Source: Synergistota bacterium (GTDB taxonomy: Bacteria; Synergistota; Synergistia; Synergistales; Synergistaceae). From it: a DNA stretch of 17,173 nucleotides. The translations under genes were made by a program, and so were the position numbers. The notes under the pieces were generated by a model that ran no database searches, was not told where the DNA came from, and saw only the letters and a list, made by a program, of their open reading frames with translations. The stretch is from NCBI GenBank assembly GCA_023450745.1, contig JAEXGR010000071.1:1-17173 (forward strand), written 5' to 3'. The first letter of the stretch is position 1. Every line of letters starts with the position of its first letter. Positions 1 through 6,130 of the stretch are shown here, piece after piece.

Positions 1-125
1 TCGGCGTTTAGACGTGCCGGATGCTAAATGACTTTGCCTTTGGAATACCGGAGCCGTATCTGCATACGGCGAGGATTTCCGAAGGTAAAGTCATGACGCA
101 GACGGCGCGTATAAACGCCGATTTA
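1..125 (-). repeat. Palindromic structured element, copy 1 (edge-clipped by about 4 bases)
   Basis: This is one copy of a long imperfect inverted repeat whose second copy is at 16790-16917 in the opposite orientation. Read on the minus strand, it consists of a 33-nt left arm (93-125), a variable segment (75-92), a conserved apical part (48-74), a variable partner segment (30-47) and a right arm (1-29). The arms match copy 2 at every base inside the window. The right arm should end in four more bases that fall outside the window. The apical part has a perfect 7-bp stem GCCGTAT/ATACGGC closed by a 4-base loop. The variable segments GACTTTACCTTCGGAAAT and TATTCCAAAGGCAAAGTC pair over 14 Watson-Crick positions with two mismatches, which become G-U pairs on the opposite strand. 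The element begins 8 nt after the stop codon of the universal stress protein gene, so it would be part of that mRNA's 3' end. It could act as a terminator or stabiliser, but it has no terminal T-run. Confidence 0.85.
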
Positions 126-133
126 CCGGCGGG

Positions 134-601
134 TTACGAGGTGTGACGGTATAACCAGACGGAACACTTCGCCTGGTTGACGACCTTAAGGGCGGTGCTG
201 CCGAGAATCACGCGTTCCAGGGTCGTGTAGCCCTTGTTCCCGATCACGATGGTGTCGTAGCGTTCGCTGTCGGCGACGCGGACGATCTCGCTTCCCGGAT
301 TGTCCGCCACATTCACGCGGATGTCGCATTTTTGTCCCTCGGGCATCTCCCCGTATTCCTTTTTGATTTCTTCCACCAGCCGGTTGACCTCTTTAGCGGC
401 CGCCGCCCGGACTTTATCTTCGGTGCTGCGGGCCTCCGGAGTGATGTAGAAGTGCATGTTGTAGCCCTCGAGCGGCGACGCTATCGCGGGGACGATGTGA
501 AGAAAGGTGACGTCGGCCCCCAGCTGCCGCGCGTAACGGTAGCCGCCTTCGGCGGCCTCGCGTCCGATGGGGCTGAAATCCACTGCGATCAACATTTTCA
601 T
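134..601 (-). CDS. Universal stress protein (UspA family)
   Basis: This is a 155-residue single-domain UspA-fold protein. Such proteins are small cytosolic nucleotide-binding dimers linked to stress and starvation. The N-terminus MKMLIAVDFS has the beta strand and Asp8 that contact adenine nucleotide in this family. The C-terminal stretch has the ATP-binding signature G-x2-G-x9-G-S/T: GNKG at 121-124, then G134-S135. This places it with the ATP-binding members. The length is normal. The ATG at 601 is preceded by GAGGAGGGA at about 8-nt spacing, and ATG codon 3 is a less well placed alternative. The gene is divergent from the phosphatase gene at 703. It has a perfect TATAAT -10 box at 639-644 on its strand. 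It ends 8 nt before the palindromic element. The physiological trigger cannot be read from the sequence. Confidence 0.93.
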   Translation of the reverse strand: MKMLIAVDFSPIGREAAEGGYRYARQLGADVTFLHIVPAIASPLEGYNMHFYITPEARSTEDKVRAAAAKEVNRLVEEIKKEYGEMPEGQKCDIRVNVADNPGSEIVRVADSERYDTIVIGNKGYTTLERVILGSTALKVVNQAKCSVWLYRHTS

Positions 602-638
602 AAAAGTGTTCCCTCCTCTGTCTTATTTTTGTGTTTCT

Positions 639-644
639 ATTATA
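639..644 (-). promoter_or_regulatory. -10 box of the universal stress protein promoter
   Basis: On the minus strand this reads TATAAT, about 38 nt before the ATG of the universal stress gene. The -35 region is poor: AAGTGA at 17-nt spacing. The same bases also form TATAAT on the plus strand (641-646), because ATTATAAT is self-complementary, so the site could serve either divergent gene. Confidence 0.45.
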
Positions 645-665
645 ATCTTTTATTGGATGGATCAC

Positions 666-678
666 TTGATATTATCAA
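666..678. promoter_or_regulatory. 13-bp palindrome, possible operator, upstream of the ComB-family gene
   Basis: TTGATA-T-TATCAA is a perfect inverted repeat. It lies in the 92-nt divergent region, 10 nt before the Shine-Dalgarno sequence of the ComB-family gene. Its symmetry and position suit a repressor or activator site or a 5'-UTR hairpin. No regulator can be assigned. Confidence 0.3.
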
Positions 679-702
679 TAAAATTGACGGAGGATGGGTC
701 AG

Positions 703-1443
703 TTGAAATACATATTTGACGTTGCGTTTCTTCCCTGCGAGGTTCTCAAAGAACATGACGCGCGGATCGTGGTGGATTTGCTGCGCGCGACCACGCAGAT
801 CACCACTTTTTTTGACGCGGGCGGAAGCGTGCTCGTGCCGCTCACGGAGGTGGATGAGGCCTTTCGGATGAAGGAGCGGCTCGGCGGTGACTGGAAGATC
901 ATGGGCGAGCGCGGCGGGCTGCCCGCGCCCGGCTTCGATTTCGGCAATTCGCCGCTGGAGCTGCTGAACGCGGGCGCGCCGGAGTTTGCCGTCATCACCA
1001 CTTCAAACGGCACGCGCGCGCTGATGCGCGCCGCCGACGGCTGCGGCCGGGTGCTCGCCGGCTGCGCGCGCAACGCGGAGGCCGTCTGTTGGGATGCCGT
1101 ATGCTCGGGGCAGAATATCGGCATCGTCTGCGCGGGGCGCAACGGCGAGTTCTCGCTTGAGGATACGGTCTGCGCCGGAATGTTGGTGGAGAAGCTGCTG
1201 GCGCTTGCCCCCTCAAACGGCGCGGAGGAGATGGAACTCACCGACGGCGCGATGTCGGCGATGGCGCTCTGGCATCATTTCGGCCCCGACATAACGGCAG
1301 TCTGTCAGGAATCGACGCACGGCAAGATACTCTCCGGGCTCGGCTTTGACAACGACCTGTTCTTCTGCGGCGAGACCGACGCCAGTTCGACGGTGCCGGT
1401 GCTGCGGGATGTTGACGGCGTGCTGGCGCTCGTCGGAAGATAG
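703..1443 (+). CDS. comB: 2-phosphosulfolactate phosphatase family protein (ComB-like)
   Basis: This is a ComB-family (PF04029 type) Mg-dependent phosphatase. In coenzyme M-producing archaea the enzyme converts 2-phosphosulfolactate to sulfolactate and phosphate; the role of bacterial homologues is less certain. Family landmarks are VVDLLRATT (residues 23-31), GERGGLPAPGFDFGNSPLE (68-86), TTSNGTRAL (99-107) and IVCAGRNGEFSLEDTVCAG (141-159). The length of 246 residues is typical. Start choice: an ATG at 694 abuts the GGAGG at 689-693 with no spacer. The in-frame TTG at 703 has 9-nt spacing and gives the usual MKYIFDVAFLP N-terminus, so TTG is preferred; a start at 694 would add three residues. 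The iron alcohol dehydrogenase starts 12 nt downstream, so the two are probably co-transcribed. A substrate other than phosphosulfolactate is possible. Confidence 0.88.
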   Translation: MKYIFDVAFLPCEVLKEHDARIVVDLLRATTQITTFFDAGGSVLVPLTEVDEAFRMKERLGGDWKIMGERGGLPAPGFDFGNSPLELLNAGAPEFAVITTSNGTRALMRAADGCGRVLAGCARNAEAVCWDAVCSGQNIGIVCAGRNGEFSLEDTVCAGMLVEKLLALAPSNGAEEMELTDGAMSAMALWHHFGPDITAVCQESTHGKILSGLGFDNDLFFCGETDASSTVPVLRDVDGVLALVGR

Positions 1444-1455
1444 GGGATAATATAA

Positions 1456-2628
1456 ATGGAAGAGATCATGGCGCGCCCCTTTAACTTCAGGATGCCGCGC
1501 GAGGTAATCTTTGAAGCGGGCTGTTCCTCGCGGGCGGCGGCGAAGGCGGCGGCGCTCGGCGCGAAGCGCCCCGTCTTCATAACGGGCCGCCACATGGCGG
1601 AAAGCGCGGAGCTTGCGAAGCTGCTTGCGGCGGCGAAGGCCGCCGGGATGGAGCCGCTGCACTGGCGGGATGTCGAACCGGAGCCGCCCGCGGCGCTGCT
1701 TTACAGAGCGGCGGCCGATATCCGCGCCTTTGGCGGGGACTGCCTGATCGCCTTCGGCGGCGGCAGTTCGATGGATTTTGCCAAGATGGCGGCGGTGCTC
1801 GCGAAGTATCCCGAGATAGAGGTGGGGGAGATGGTCGGTTCGGAGAGGGTGCCCGCGCGCGGCCTGCCGACGGTGATGATTCCGACGACGGCGGGCAGCG
1901 GCTCGGAGGTCTCGGCGGTCGCCGTCTTTTCTTTCCCTGAGGATAAGATGAAAAAGGGCGTCGCGAGCGGCAATATCGTGGCCGACGCCGCGCTTGTAGA
2001 CCCGCTGCTGACGCTGGACCTGCCTCCGCACATTACGGCCGCCGCCGGGATGGACGCGCTGGTGCATGCCGTCGAGTCCTACCTGTCGCTGGGCACGAAC
2101 CCGCTGACGCAGGACTTTGCTCTGGCCTCGATCAGAAAGATCGTGCCGAATCTTGCCGCCTGCGTGCGCGAACCGCATAACATCGCGGCGCGCACCGCGC
2201 AGGCCTACGGCAGTCTGACGGCGGGGATGGCCTTCGCGATGTCCGGTACCGCCGGGGTGCACGCGATGGCCTATCCGCTCGGCGGCGAGTTTCACGTGCC
2301 GCACGGCGAAGCGAATACGGCGATGCTGCGCTGGGTGATGGAGTATAATCTCGAGGGCTGCCCGGAGAAATTCGTGCCGATCGCGGCGGCGATGGGAATA
2401 AGGACGGCAGGCATGAGCCCGGAAAAGGCCGCGGCGGCGGCGCTTGACGCGATGATCGCGCTTGGCGAGGAATGCGGCGTCAAGACGCGGCTGCGCGACT
2501 TCGGCATTCCGCGCGAGGCCTGCGCGTGGATGGCCCCCGCGGCAATGAAGGAAAAACGCCTGATCGGCAACAACCCGCGCAAGCTGACGGAGGCGGCGGT
2601 GAGAGAGATTTACGAGCGGGCCTGGTGA
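1456..2628 (+). CDS. Iron-containing alcohol dehydrogenase
   Basis: This is a group III (Fe-ADH, PF00465) NAD(P)-dependent dehydrogenase of 390 residues, normal for the family. The N-terminal nucleotide-binding half has GGGSSMDFAK (101-110) and PTTAGSGSE (143-151). The C-terminal helical half carries the expected metal ligands Asp200 and His204 (GMDALVHAVE), His269 (GVHAMAYPLGG) and His283 (VPHGEAN). Tyr273 replaces the His that follows the third ligand in FucO-type enzymes (HxMAHPLG). A Tyr there is known in hydroxyacid-oxoacid transhydrogenase-like and other subgroups, so substrates other than simple alcohols are possible. The start is ambiguous: ATG 1456 has only a weak GGGGA upstream, and ATG 1468 (codon 5) is preceded by GGAAGAG. 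It sits 12 nt after the ComB-like gene, which invites the guess that it oxidises a hydroxyacid from the same pathway. Local GC is very high. Confidence 0.92.
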   Translation: MEEIMARPFNFRMPREVIFEAGCSSRAAAKAAALGAKRPVFITGRHMAESAELAKLLAAAKAAGMEPLHWRDVEPEPPAALLYRAAADIRAFGGDCLIAFGGGSSMDFAKMAAVLAKYPEIEVGEMVGSERVPARGLPTVMIPTTAGSGSEVSAVAVFSFPEDKMKKGVASGNIVADAALVDPLLTLDLPPHITAAAGMDALVHAVESYLSLGTNPLTQDFALASIRKIVPNLAACVREPHNIAARTAQAYGSLTAGMAFAMSGTAGVHAMAYPLGGEFHVPHGEANTAMLRWVMEYNLEGCPEKFVPIAAAMGIRTAGMSPEKAAAAALDAMIALGEECGVKTRLRDFGIPREACAWMAPAAMKEKRLIGNNPRKLTEAAVREIYERAW

Positions 2629-2713
2629 GCGGCGGAAGATAAAGGGGAGCGGAAGCCGGCGCCCTCGCAGCCGGGCGATGAAAGACCAGCGCCCTATAAA
2701 GAGCGTTCCAACC

Positions 2714-3631
2714 TCAATCAGCGGTAACGGCATTCTTCAGCGCTTCGATGAAGAATCTGGTAAAGGTGGGAAAACGCCGGCCCTTTCTTTTGACGACGTT
2801 ATAGCGGATATGATAATCCCTGTTGCCTACGGTAAAGTAGCGAACGGGTTTATCATAGGCGAAGTTCTTGGTAAAGTTGTACATGTTGAAGGCGATGCCG
2901 AGCGACTCCGCCGCCATCTGTGAGGCTGTCTCGAGGTTTTCGATGATGAATACGTTGACAGGCGTGATCCCCGCATATTTCAGCGCCGCTTCCGTGTATA
3001 TCCGCGAAGACTGTTCCGGACGCTGGAGTATAAAGCGTTCGTTAGCAAATAGCGTGAGATCGAGCCAGGGGAGCTTCTCTCCCGGCAGAGCCACGGCTGT
3101 TTTCGCAAGCGGGTGGTCAGGAGACAGAACCGCGACCAGCCGGTCTCTGTAGAGTTCGTGCGCCTCAAGCGCCGGGTTGCTGCACGCCCTGTTAATGATA
3201 GAAAAATCCAGCTCGCCAGAGAGGACTTTATTAAAAAGCTCTTGACTGGTGCCTTCAAAGATTTTTATCTTGACTTTTGGATATCGATTCGTCAGCATTT
3301 TGACGGCGCGCGGGATTATGTAAGTGGTGCGCCGCGGGTGGAGCCCCACGGAAATTGTTCCGGTGACCTCGTTTTTATAGTCGCTGAGCTGAGCGTCGAA
3401 TTCCTGTTTTTGTTCCATGATTTTTTGCGCGTGGGAAATATATTCCATCCCGATATCTGTGGCCGACAGGCGTTTGCCTACCCGGTGAAAGAGCTTCACG
3501 CCAAGCCTTTTTTCAAGCCCGCTTAAAAACATACTGAGCCCCGGAGGCGAGATGAGAAGTTCGTCCGCCGCCGATTTGATGTTCCTGTATTTCCATATCG
3601 CCAGTACATATTCCTCTTCTCTGATGTTCAC
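2714..3631 (-). CDS. LysR-family transcriptional regulator
   Basis: This is a 305-residue LysR-type regulator of normal length. Residues about 3-62 form the winged helix-turn-helix, with the hallmark spacing in IKSAADELLISPPGLSMFLSGLEKRLGVKLFHR. A linker helix is followed by the periplasmic-binding-protein-like effector domain (about 90-295). It starts with GTG at 3629-3631, preceded by GGAGG at 7-nt spacing. It is transcribed divergently from the dipeptidase/dpp operon, the classic arrangement for a LysR activator and its target, and a 15-bp palindrome lies between the two promoters. The inducer is unknown, but a peptide, amino acid or N-acyl amino acid is the natural guess. The gene has the lower GC of the operon it faces and not the high GC of the dehydrogenase beside it. 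Its 3' end lies 85 nt from the convergent dehydrogenase; that gap has only weak 5-bp stems without a T-run. Confidence 0.95.
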   Translation of the reverse strand: MNIREEEYVLAIWKYRNIKSAADELLISPPGLSMFLSGLEKRLGVKLFHRVGKRLSATDIGMEYISHAQKIMEQKQEFDAQLSDYKNEVTGTISVGLHPRRTTYIIPRAVKMLTNRYPKVKIKIFEGTSQELFNKVLSGELDFSIINRACSNPALEAHELYRDRLVAVLSPDHPLAKTAVALPGEKLPWLDLTLFANERFILQRPEQSSRIYTEAALKYAGITPVNVFIIENLETASQMAAESLGIAFNMYNFTKNFAYDKPVRYFTVGNRDYHIRYNVVKRKGRRFPTFTRFFIEALKNAVTAD

Positions 3632-3647
3632 GGCCCTGCCTCCATGA

Positions 3648-3662
3648 TTAAGTATTACTTAA
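3648..3662. promoter_or_regulatory. 15-bp palindrome, probable LysR recognition site
   Basis: TTAAGTA-T-TACTTAA is a perfect interrupted palindrome and fits the T-N11-A pattern of LysR sites. Its centre (3655) is about 65 nt upstream of the predicted start of the operon transcript (about 3720). That is where LysR regulators place their high-affinity recognition site. It also lies between the -10 and the SD of the regulator's own gene, suiting autorepression. Confidence 0.6.
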
Positions 3663-3666
3663 TATT

Positions 3667-3696
3667 ATCATATAAATAATTAACTTGACGTAACAA
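3667..3696 (-). promoter_or_regulatory. Predicted sigma-70-type promoter of the LysR gene
   Basis: On the minus strand, TTGTTA (3691-3696) and TATGAT (3667-3672) are separated by 18 nt. The -35 directly abuts the -35 of the opposite operon promoter, so RNA polymerase binding at the two should be mutually exclusive. The short leader includes the palindrome. Confidence 0.45.
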
Positions 3697-3713
3697 AAGG
3701 AAATTTTTATATT
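3685..3713 (+). promoter_or_regulatory. Predicted sigma-70-type promoter of the dipeptidase/dpp operon
   Basis: TTGACG (3685-3690) and TATATT (3708-3713) are separated by exactly 17 nt, a good consensus match in an AT-rich stretch. Transcription would start near 3720, giving an unusually long leader of about 218 nt before the dipeptidase ATG. Confidence 0.6.
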
Positions 3714-3752
3714 AACCTTGTGTAGAGTATAAGTTTTCTAAGAGGTGCTTTT

Positions 3753-3863
3753 GTGTCTGAGGAGAATTGCTTAAGGTTTCATGGACGCAAAATAATCACC
3801 GCGAGCTTTCTCATACGATTATATGAAAAGACATCTGCGGCAGGGAGTAATATCGTTTTTTGA
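3753..3863 (+). CDS. Possible 36-codon leader ORF
   Basis: This is a GTG-initiated reading frame of 36 codons inside the long 5' leader of the operon. It is preceded by AAGAGGTG about 5 nt upstream and ends with TGA 74 nt before the dipeptidase start. The predicted peptide begins MSEENCLRFHGRKII and resembles nothing I recognise. Its position between promoter and first gene suits a translated leader that influences downstream expression, but no clear terminator/antiterminator pair is visible. A chance ORF is the main alternative. Confidence 0.22.
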   Translation: MSEENCLRFHGRKIITASFLIRLYEKTSAAGSNIVF

Positions 3864-3937
3864 CGGTTTTATATGTTTCCCAGTTAAAGCGATAGTTTAA
3901 TAAAAGCAAGACAGGCAGAAGGTTGAGGAGGATAAGT

Positions 3938-5107
3938 ATGGCAGCGTCAAGGTCGAGGGACAGCAAATACAAATCTTATGATTATCTGGCGGATGAGAAG
4001 TATCAAAAGATCCGGCTTTCCAAACAGGCAGACCGTGCCGACCCATACGTCATTTCTCTGACTTCAGCGCAGGAAGAGCGTTTGAACGAGATCGTCAGCG
4101 AAAATCCTGTGGTTTCATTACATGATCATTTAAGAATACTGCCGGAAAACCCGCAAGAGATTCATGATTACTACGCCGCGGGCAGAGTTTCAACCGGATA
4201 CGAGGGATTGGCACAGTCGCCTCTTGACGCGGTTATCGGGAATCAAGTTCTGAAGGGTGCCTCATGGGAGGAGACGGTCTGCGAGCTGGGGATGAGAAAA
4301 TGCGATGCCTATCACTCGGGAATGCTGGTTCCCGCCGCCGCCGTCGAAGATATATTCAGCGCCAAGCAAGCCGGCCAAACGGCGTGGTTTCCGATGTTGG
4401 AACATGCCTCCTGCATTGGCGGCGAGCTCGACAAGCTTGACGTGTTATATGGACTGGGGGTCAGGATGATGGGACTGGTCTTCAGCGAATCAAACATGTT
4501 AGGCGGCGGACTGGGCGAACTGCGCGACGGAGGGTTGACTTTTTTGGGAAAAGGCGCGGTCCGCAGAATGAATGACATTGGAATGCCTATAGATCTGTCG
4601 CACGCGGGAGACCTCACGACCATGGACGCGATAAGAGAGAGCAAGTATCCGGTCGTTATCGGGCATGCGGGGGCCCGCGGCGTATGGGGTACAAAAAGGA
4701 TGAAGCCGGACGACGTCATCAAGGCGTGCGCCGATAAGGGCGGTTTATTCGGAATAGAGGCCGCGCCGCACACGACGATGTCGCACTCTCATCCGGAACA
4801 TGATATAGACGCCGTAATGGAGCATTTTGAATACGTAAAGGATTTGGTCGGAATCGATCATGTTACATTTGGGCCAGATACCATGTATGGGGACCACGTG
4901 GGCCTGCATAACCAAAATGCGGACGCATACGGAGAAGATAACGCCGGTGAAAAATTTGTTCCGGGCAAATATGTTAAAGGCTGCGAAAACCCGACAGAAG
5001 TTTGGTGGAACATACCGAGATGGCTTATCTCGCATAATTATTCCGATGAAGATATCGCTAAAGTTATCGGCGGAAATACAATACGTTTCTTGAAAAATTT
5101 TATGTAA
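3938..5107 (+). CDS. Dipeptidase, peptidase family M19 (membrane/renal dipeptidase type)
   Basis: This is a zinc dipeptidase-like TIM-barrel amidohydrolase of 389 residues that should cleave dipeptides or related amides. M19 landmarks appear in order: His62-Asp-His64 (SLHDHLRI), Glu155 (FPMLEHASC), LGVRMMGLVFSESN (173-186), DLSHAG with His222, VVIGHAGARG with His243, and FGPDTMYG with Asp314. These match the metal and active-site positions of renal dipeptidase except the first motif: the usual H-x-D is H-x-H here. There is no signal peptide or membrane segment, so it should be cytosolic and act on imported substrate. An upstream TTG at 3923 is rejected because GAGGAGG (3925-3931) lies within that extension and sits 6 nt before the ATG at 3938. 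It is the first gene of the operon, 59 nt before the permease gene. The exact substrate is uncertain. Confidence 0.92.
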   Translation: MAASRSRDSKYKSYDYLADEKYQKIRLSKQADRADPYVISLTSAQEERLNEIVSENPVVSLHDHLRILPENPQEIHDYYAAGRVSTGYEGLAQSPLDAVIGNQVLKGASWEETVCELGMRKCDAYHSGMLVPAAAVEDIFSAKQAGQTAWFPMLEHASCIGGELDKLDVLYGLGVRMMGLVFSESNMLGGGLGELRDGGLTFLGKGAVRRMNDIGMPIDLSHAGDLTTMDAIRESKYPVVIGHAGARGVWGTKRMKPDDVIKACADKGGLFGIEAAPHTTMSHSHPEHDIDAVMEHFEYVKDLVGIDHVTFGPDTMYGDHVGLHNQNADAYGEDNAGEKFVPGKYVKGCENPTEVWWNIPRWLISHNYSDEDIAKVIGGNTIRFLKNFM

Positions 5108-5132
5108 AGCTTCAATTATACAAAAGACAGGA

Positions 5133-5155
5133 TACCTGGCTCACGAGGTAACAGG
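5133..5155 (+). promoter_or_regulatory. Small intercistronic stem next to the permease SD
   Basis: TACCT (5133-5137) pairs with AGGTA (5146-5150). Alternatively CCTG (5136-5139) pairs with CAGG (5152-5155), which would partly hide the AGGGAGG Shine-Dalgarno of the dppB-like gene. The stems are short and the regulatory reading is speculative. Confidence 0.2.
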
Positions 5156-5166
5156 GAGGAATAGTT

Positions 5167-6126
5167 TTGTATAAATATATATTAAAACGTATCTTAATGG
5201 CAATTCCCGTGTTGGTAGGAGCGACCTTCTTGGTTTTCACGATCATGTATTTTGCTCCGGGAGATCCGGCGGAAATAATATTGGGCAGCAATGCCACGCC
5301 TGAATCTTTGAACGCGCTGAGGGCGAAACTGGGGGTGAACGATCCGTTTATCGTACAGTATGGCCGATTCTTTTTCAACCTGTTAAGAGGCGACCTGGGG
5401 ACGTCTTACCGCAACTCGCTTCCCGTAACGTCTCTTATCGCGGACCGGCTGTGCAATACGATCTACCTTGCGGTGTCCGGCATCTTATTTGCGGTAATCA
5501 TCGGCATCCCGGTCGGCGTTCTCTCCGCGATTAAGCAGTATTCGCTGTTGGACGATATAATCATGTTTGGGACACTATTCGTTACGGCGGTGCCGACTTT
5601 TTGGCTCGCGCTTATCCTTGTCATCGTTTTTTCCGTCAATCTGGGATGGTTCCCTGCTTCCGGAATGGGAAGGGGGGCTCATGACTTTGTGGTCAGCCTG
5701 ATCTTGCCGATGCTGACGTTAGGGTGCGGCTACGCCGCGCTTATCGCAAGGACCACCAGAGCCTCTGTTTTGGATGTCAAAAGGCAGGATTACATCGATA
5801 CGGCGAGGGCAAAAGGATTAGGCGAGGAGATCGTCGTCTGGCGTCATATGATGCAGAACGCCCTCATTCCCATCGTCACGGTAGTCGGGCTGAATTTTGG
5901 CGTTCTGCTTGGCGGCTCTGTATTGACGGAATCAATTTTCTCCTGGCCCGGGGTCGGAAGGTTCGTTGTTGAATCTATTTCATATAAAGATACGCCCGCC
6001 GTCTTGGGGAGCATCGTCGTATTGGCGATATTATTCACTCTGGTTAATCTTTTGGTTGATTTAATTTATGCCGTTCTTGACCCCAGAATTAAATCACAAT
6101 ATCAAAACGCCTGGAAAAGGGGCTGA
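5167..6126 (+). CDS. dppB: Peptide ABC transporter permease, DppB/OppB type
   Basis: This is a 319-residue inner-membrane permease of the DppB/OppB family and forms half of the translocation channel. Hydrophobic segments are seen near residues 10-29, 99-122, 133-158, 175-195, 232-256 and 280-304. The cytoplasmic EAA loop that contacts the ATPases is at about 209-236 (YIDTARAKGLGEEIVVWRHM, then the NALIP motif). The C-terminal YAVLDPRIK is typical. The start is TTG at 5167, 7 nt after GGGAGG; the next Met (codon 11) lies inside the first membrane helix and lacks such a site. It is followed after 4 nt by the DppC-like gene. Substrate choice lies with the binding protein, so dipeptide specificity is inferred from the flanking peptidases. 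Oligopeptide, glutathione or N-acyl amino acid transport is also possible. Confidence 0.93.
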   Translation: MYKYILKRILMAIPVLVGATFLVFTIMYFAPGDPAEIILGSNATPESLNALRAKLGVNDPFIVQYGRFFFNLLRGDLGTSYRNSLPVTSLIADRLCNTIYLAVSGILFAVIIGIPVGVLSAIKQYSLLDDIIMFGTLFVTAVPTFWLALILVIVFSVNLGWFPASGMGRGAHDFVVSLILPMLTLGCGYAALIARTTRASVLDVKRQDYIDTARAKGLGEEIVVWRHMMQNALIPIVTVVGLNFGVLLGGSVLTESIFSWPGVGRFVVESISYKDTPAVLGSIVVLAILFTLVNLLVDLIYAVLDPRIKSQYQNAWKRG

Positions 6127-6130
6127 TGGT

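Noticed and set aside
1..125. Classic intrinsic terminator as sole explanation for the palindromic element
   Set aside because: The stem is far longer than a terminator, has conserved internal mismatches and an apical hairpin, and lacks a following T-run in both copies.
2629..2713. Attachment site or direct repeat bordering the low-GC block
   Set aside because: Comparing the left border (about 2629-2713) with the right border (about 11875-11900) by eye gave no shared direct repeat, and there is no tRNA, integrase or transposase.
699..2733. Long minus-strand reading frames opposite the ComB-like and dehydrogenase genes, up to 506 codons
   Set aside because: They are rich in Arg/His/Pro as expected from the antisense of GC-rich coding DNA, have no family motifs, and lie fully opposite well-supported genes.
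3923..3937. Upstream TTG start for the dipeptidase (3923)
   Set aside because: The extension contains the GAGGAGG ribosome site that clearly serves the ATG at 3938.
6068..6130. Longer DppC-like protein starting at 6068
   Set aside because: It would overlap the end of the DppB-like gene by 59 nt and add a non-family N-terminus. ATG 6131 fits the family and the operon spacing.
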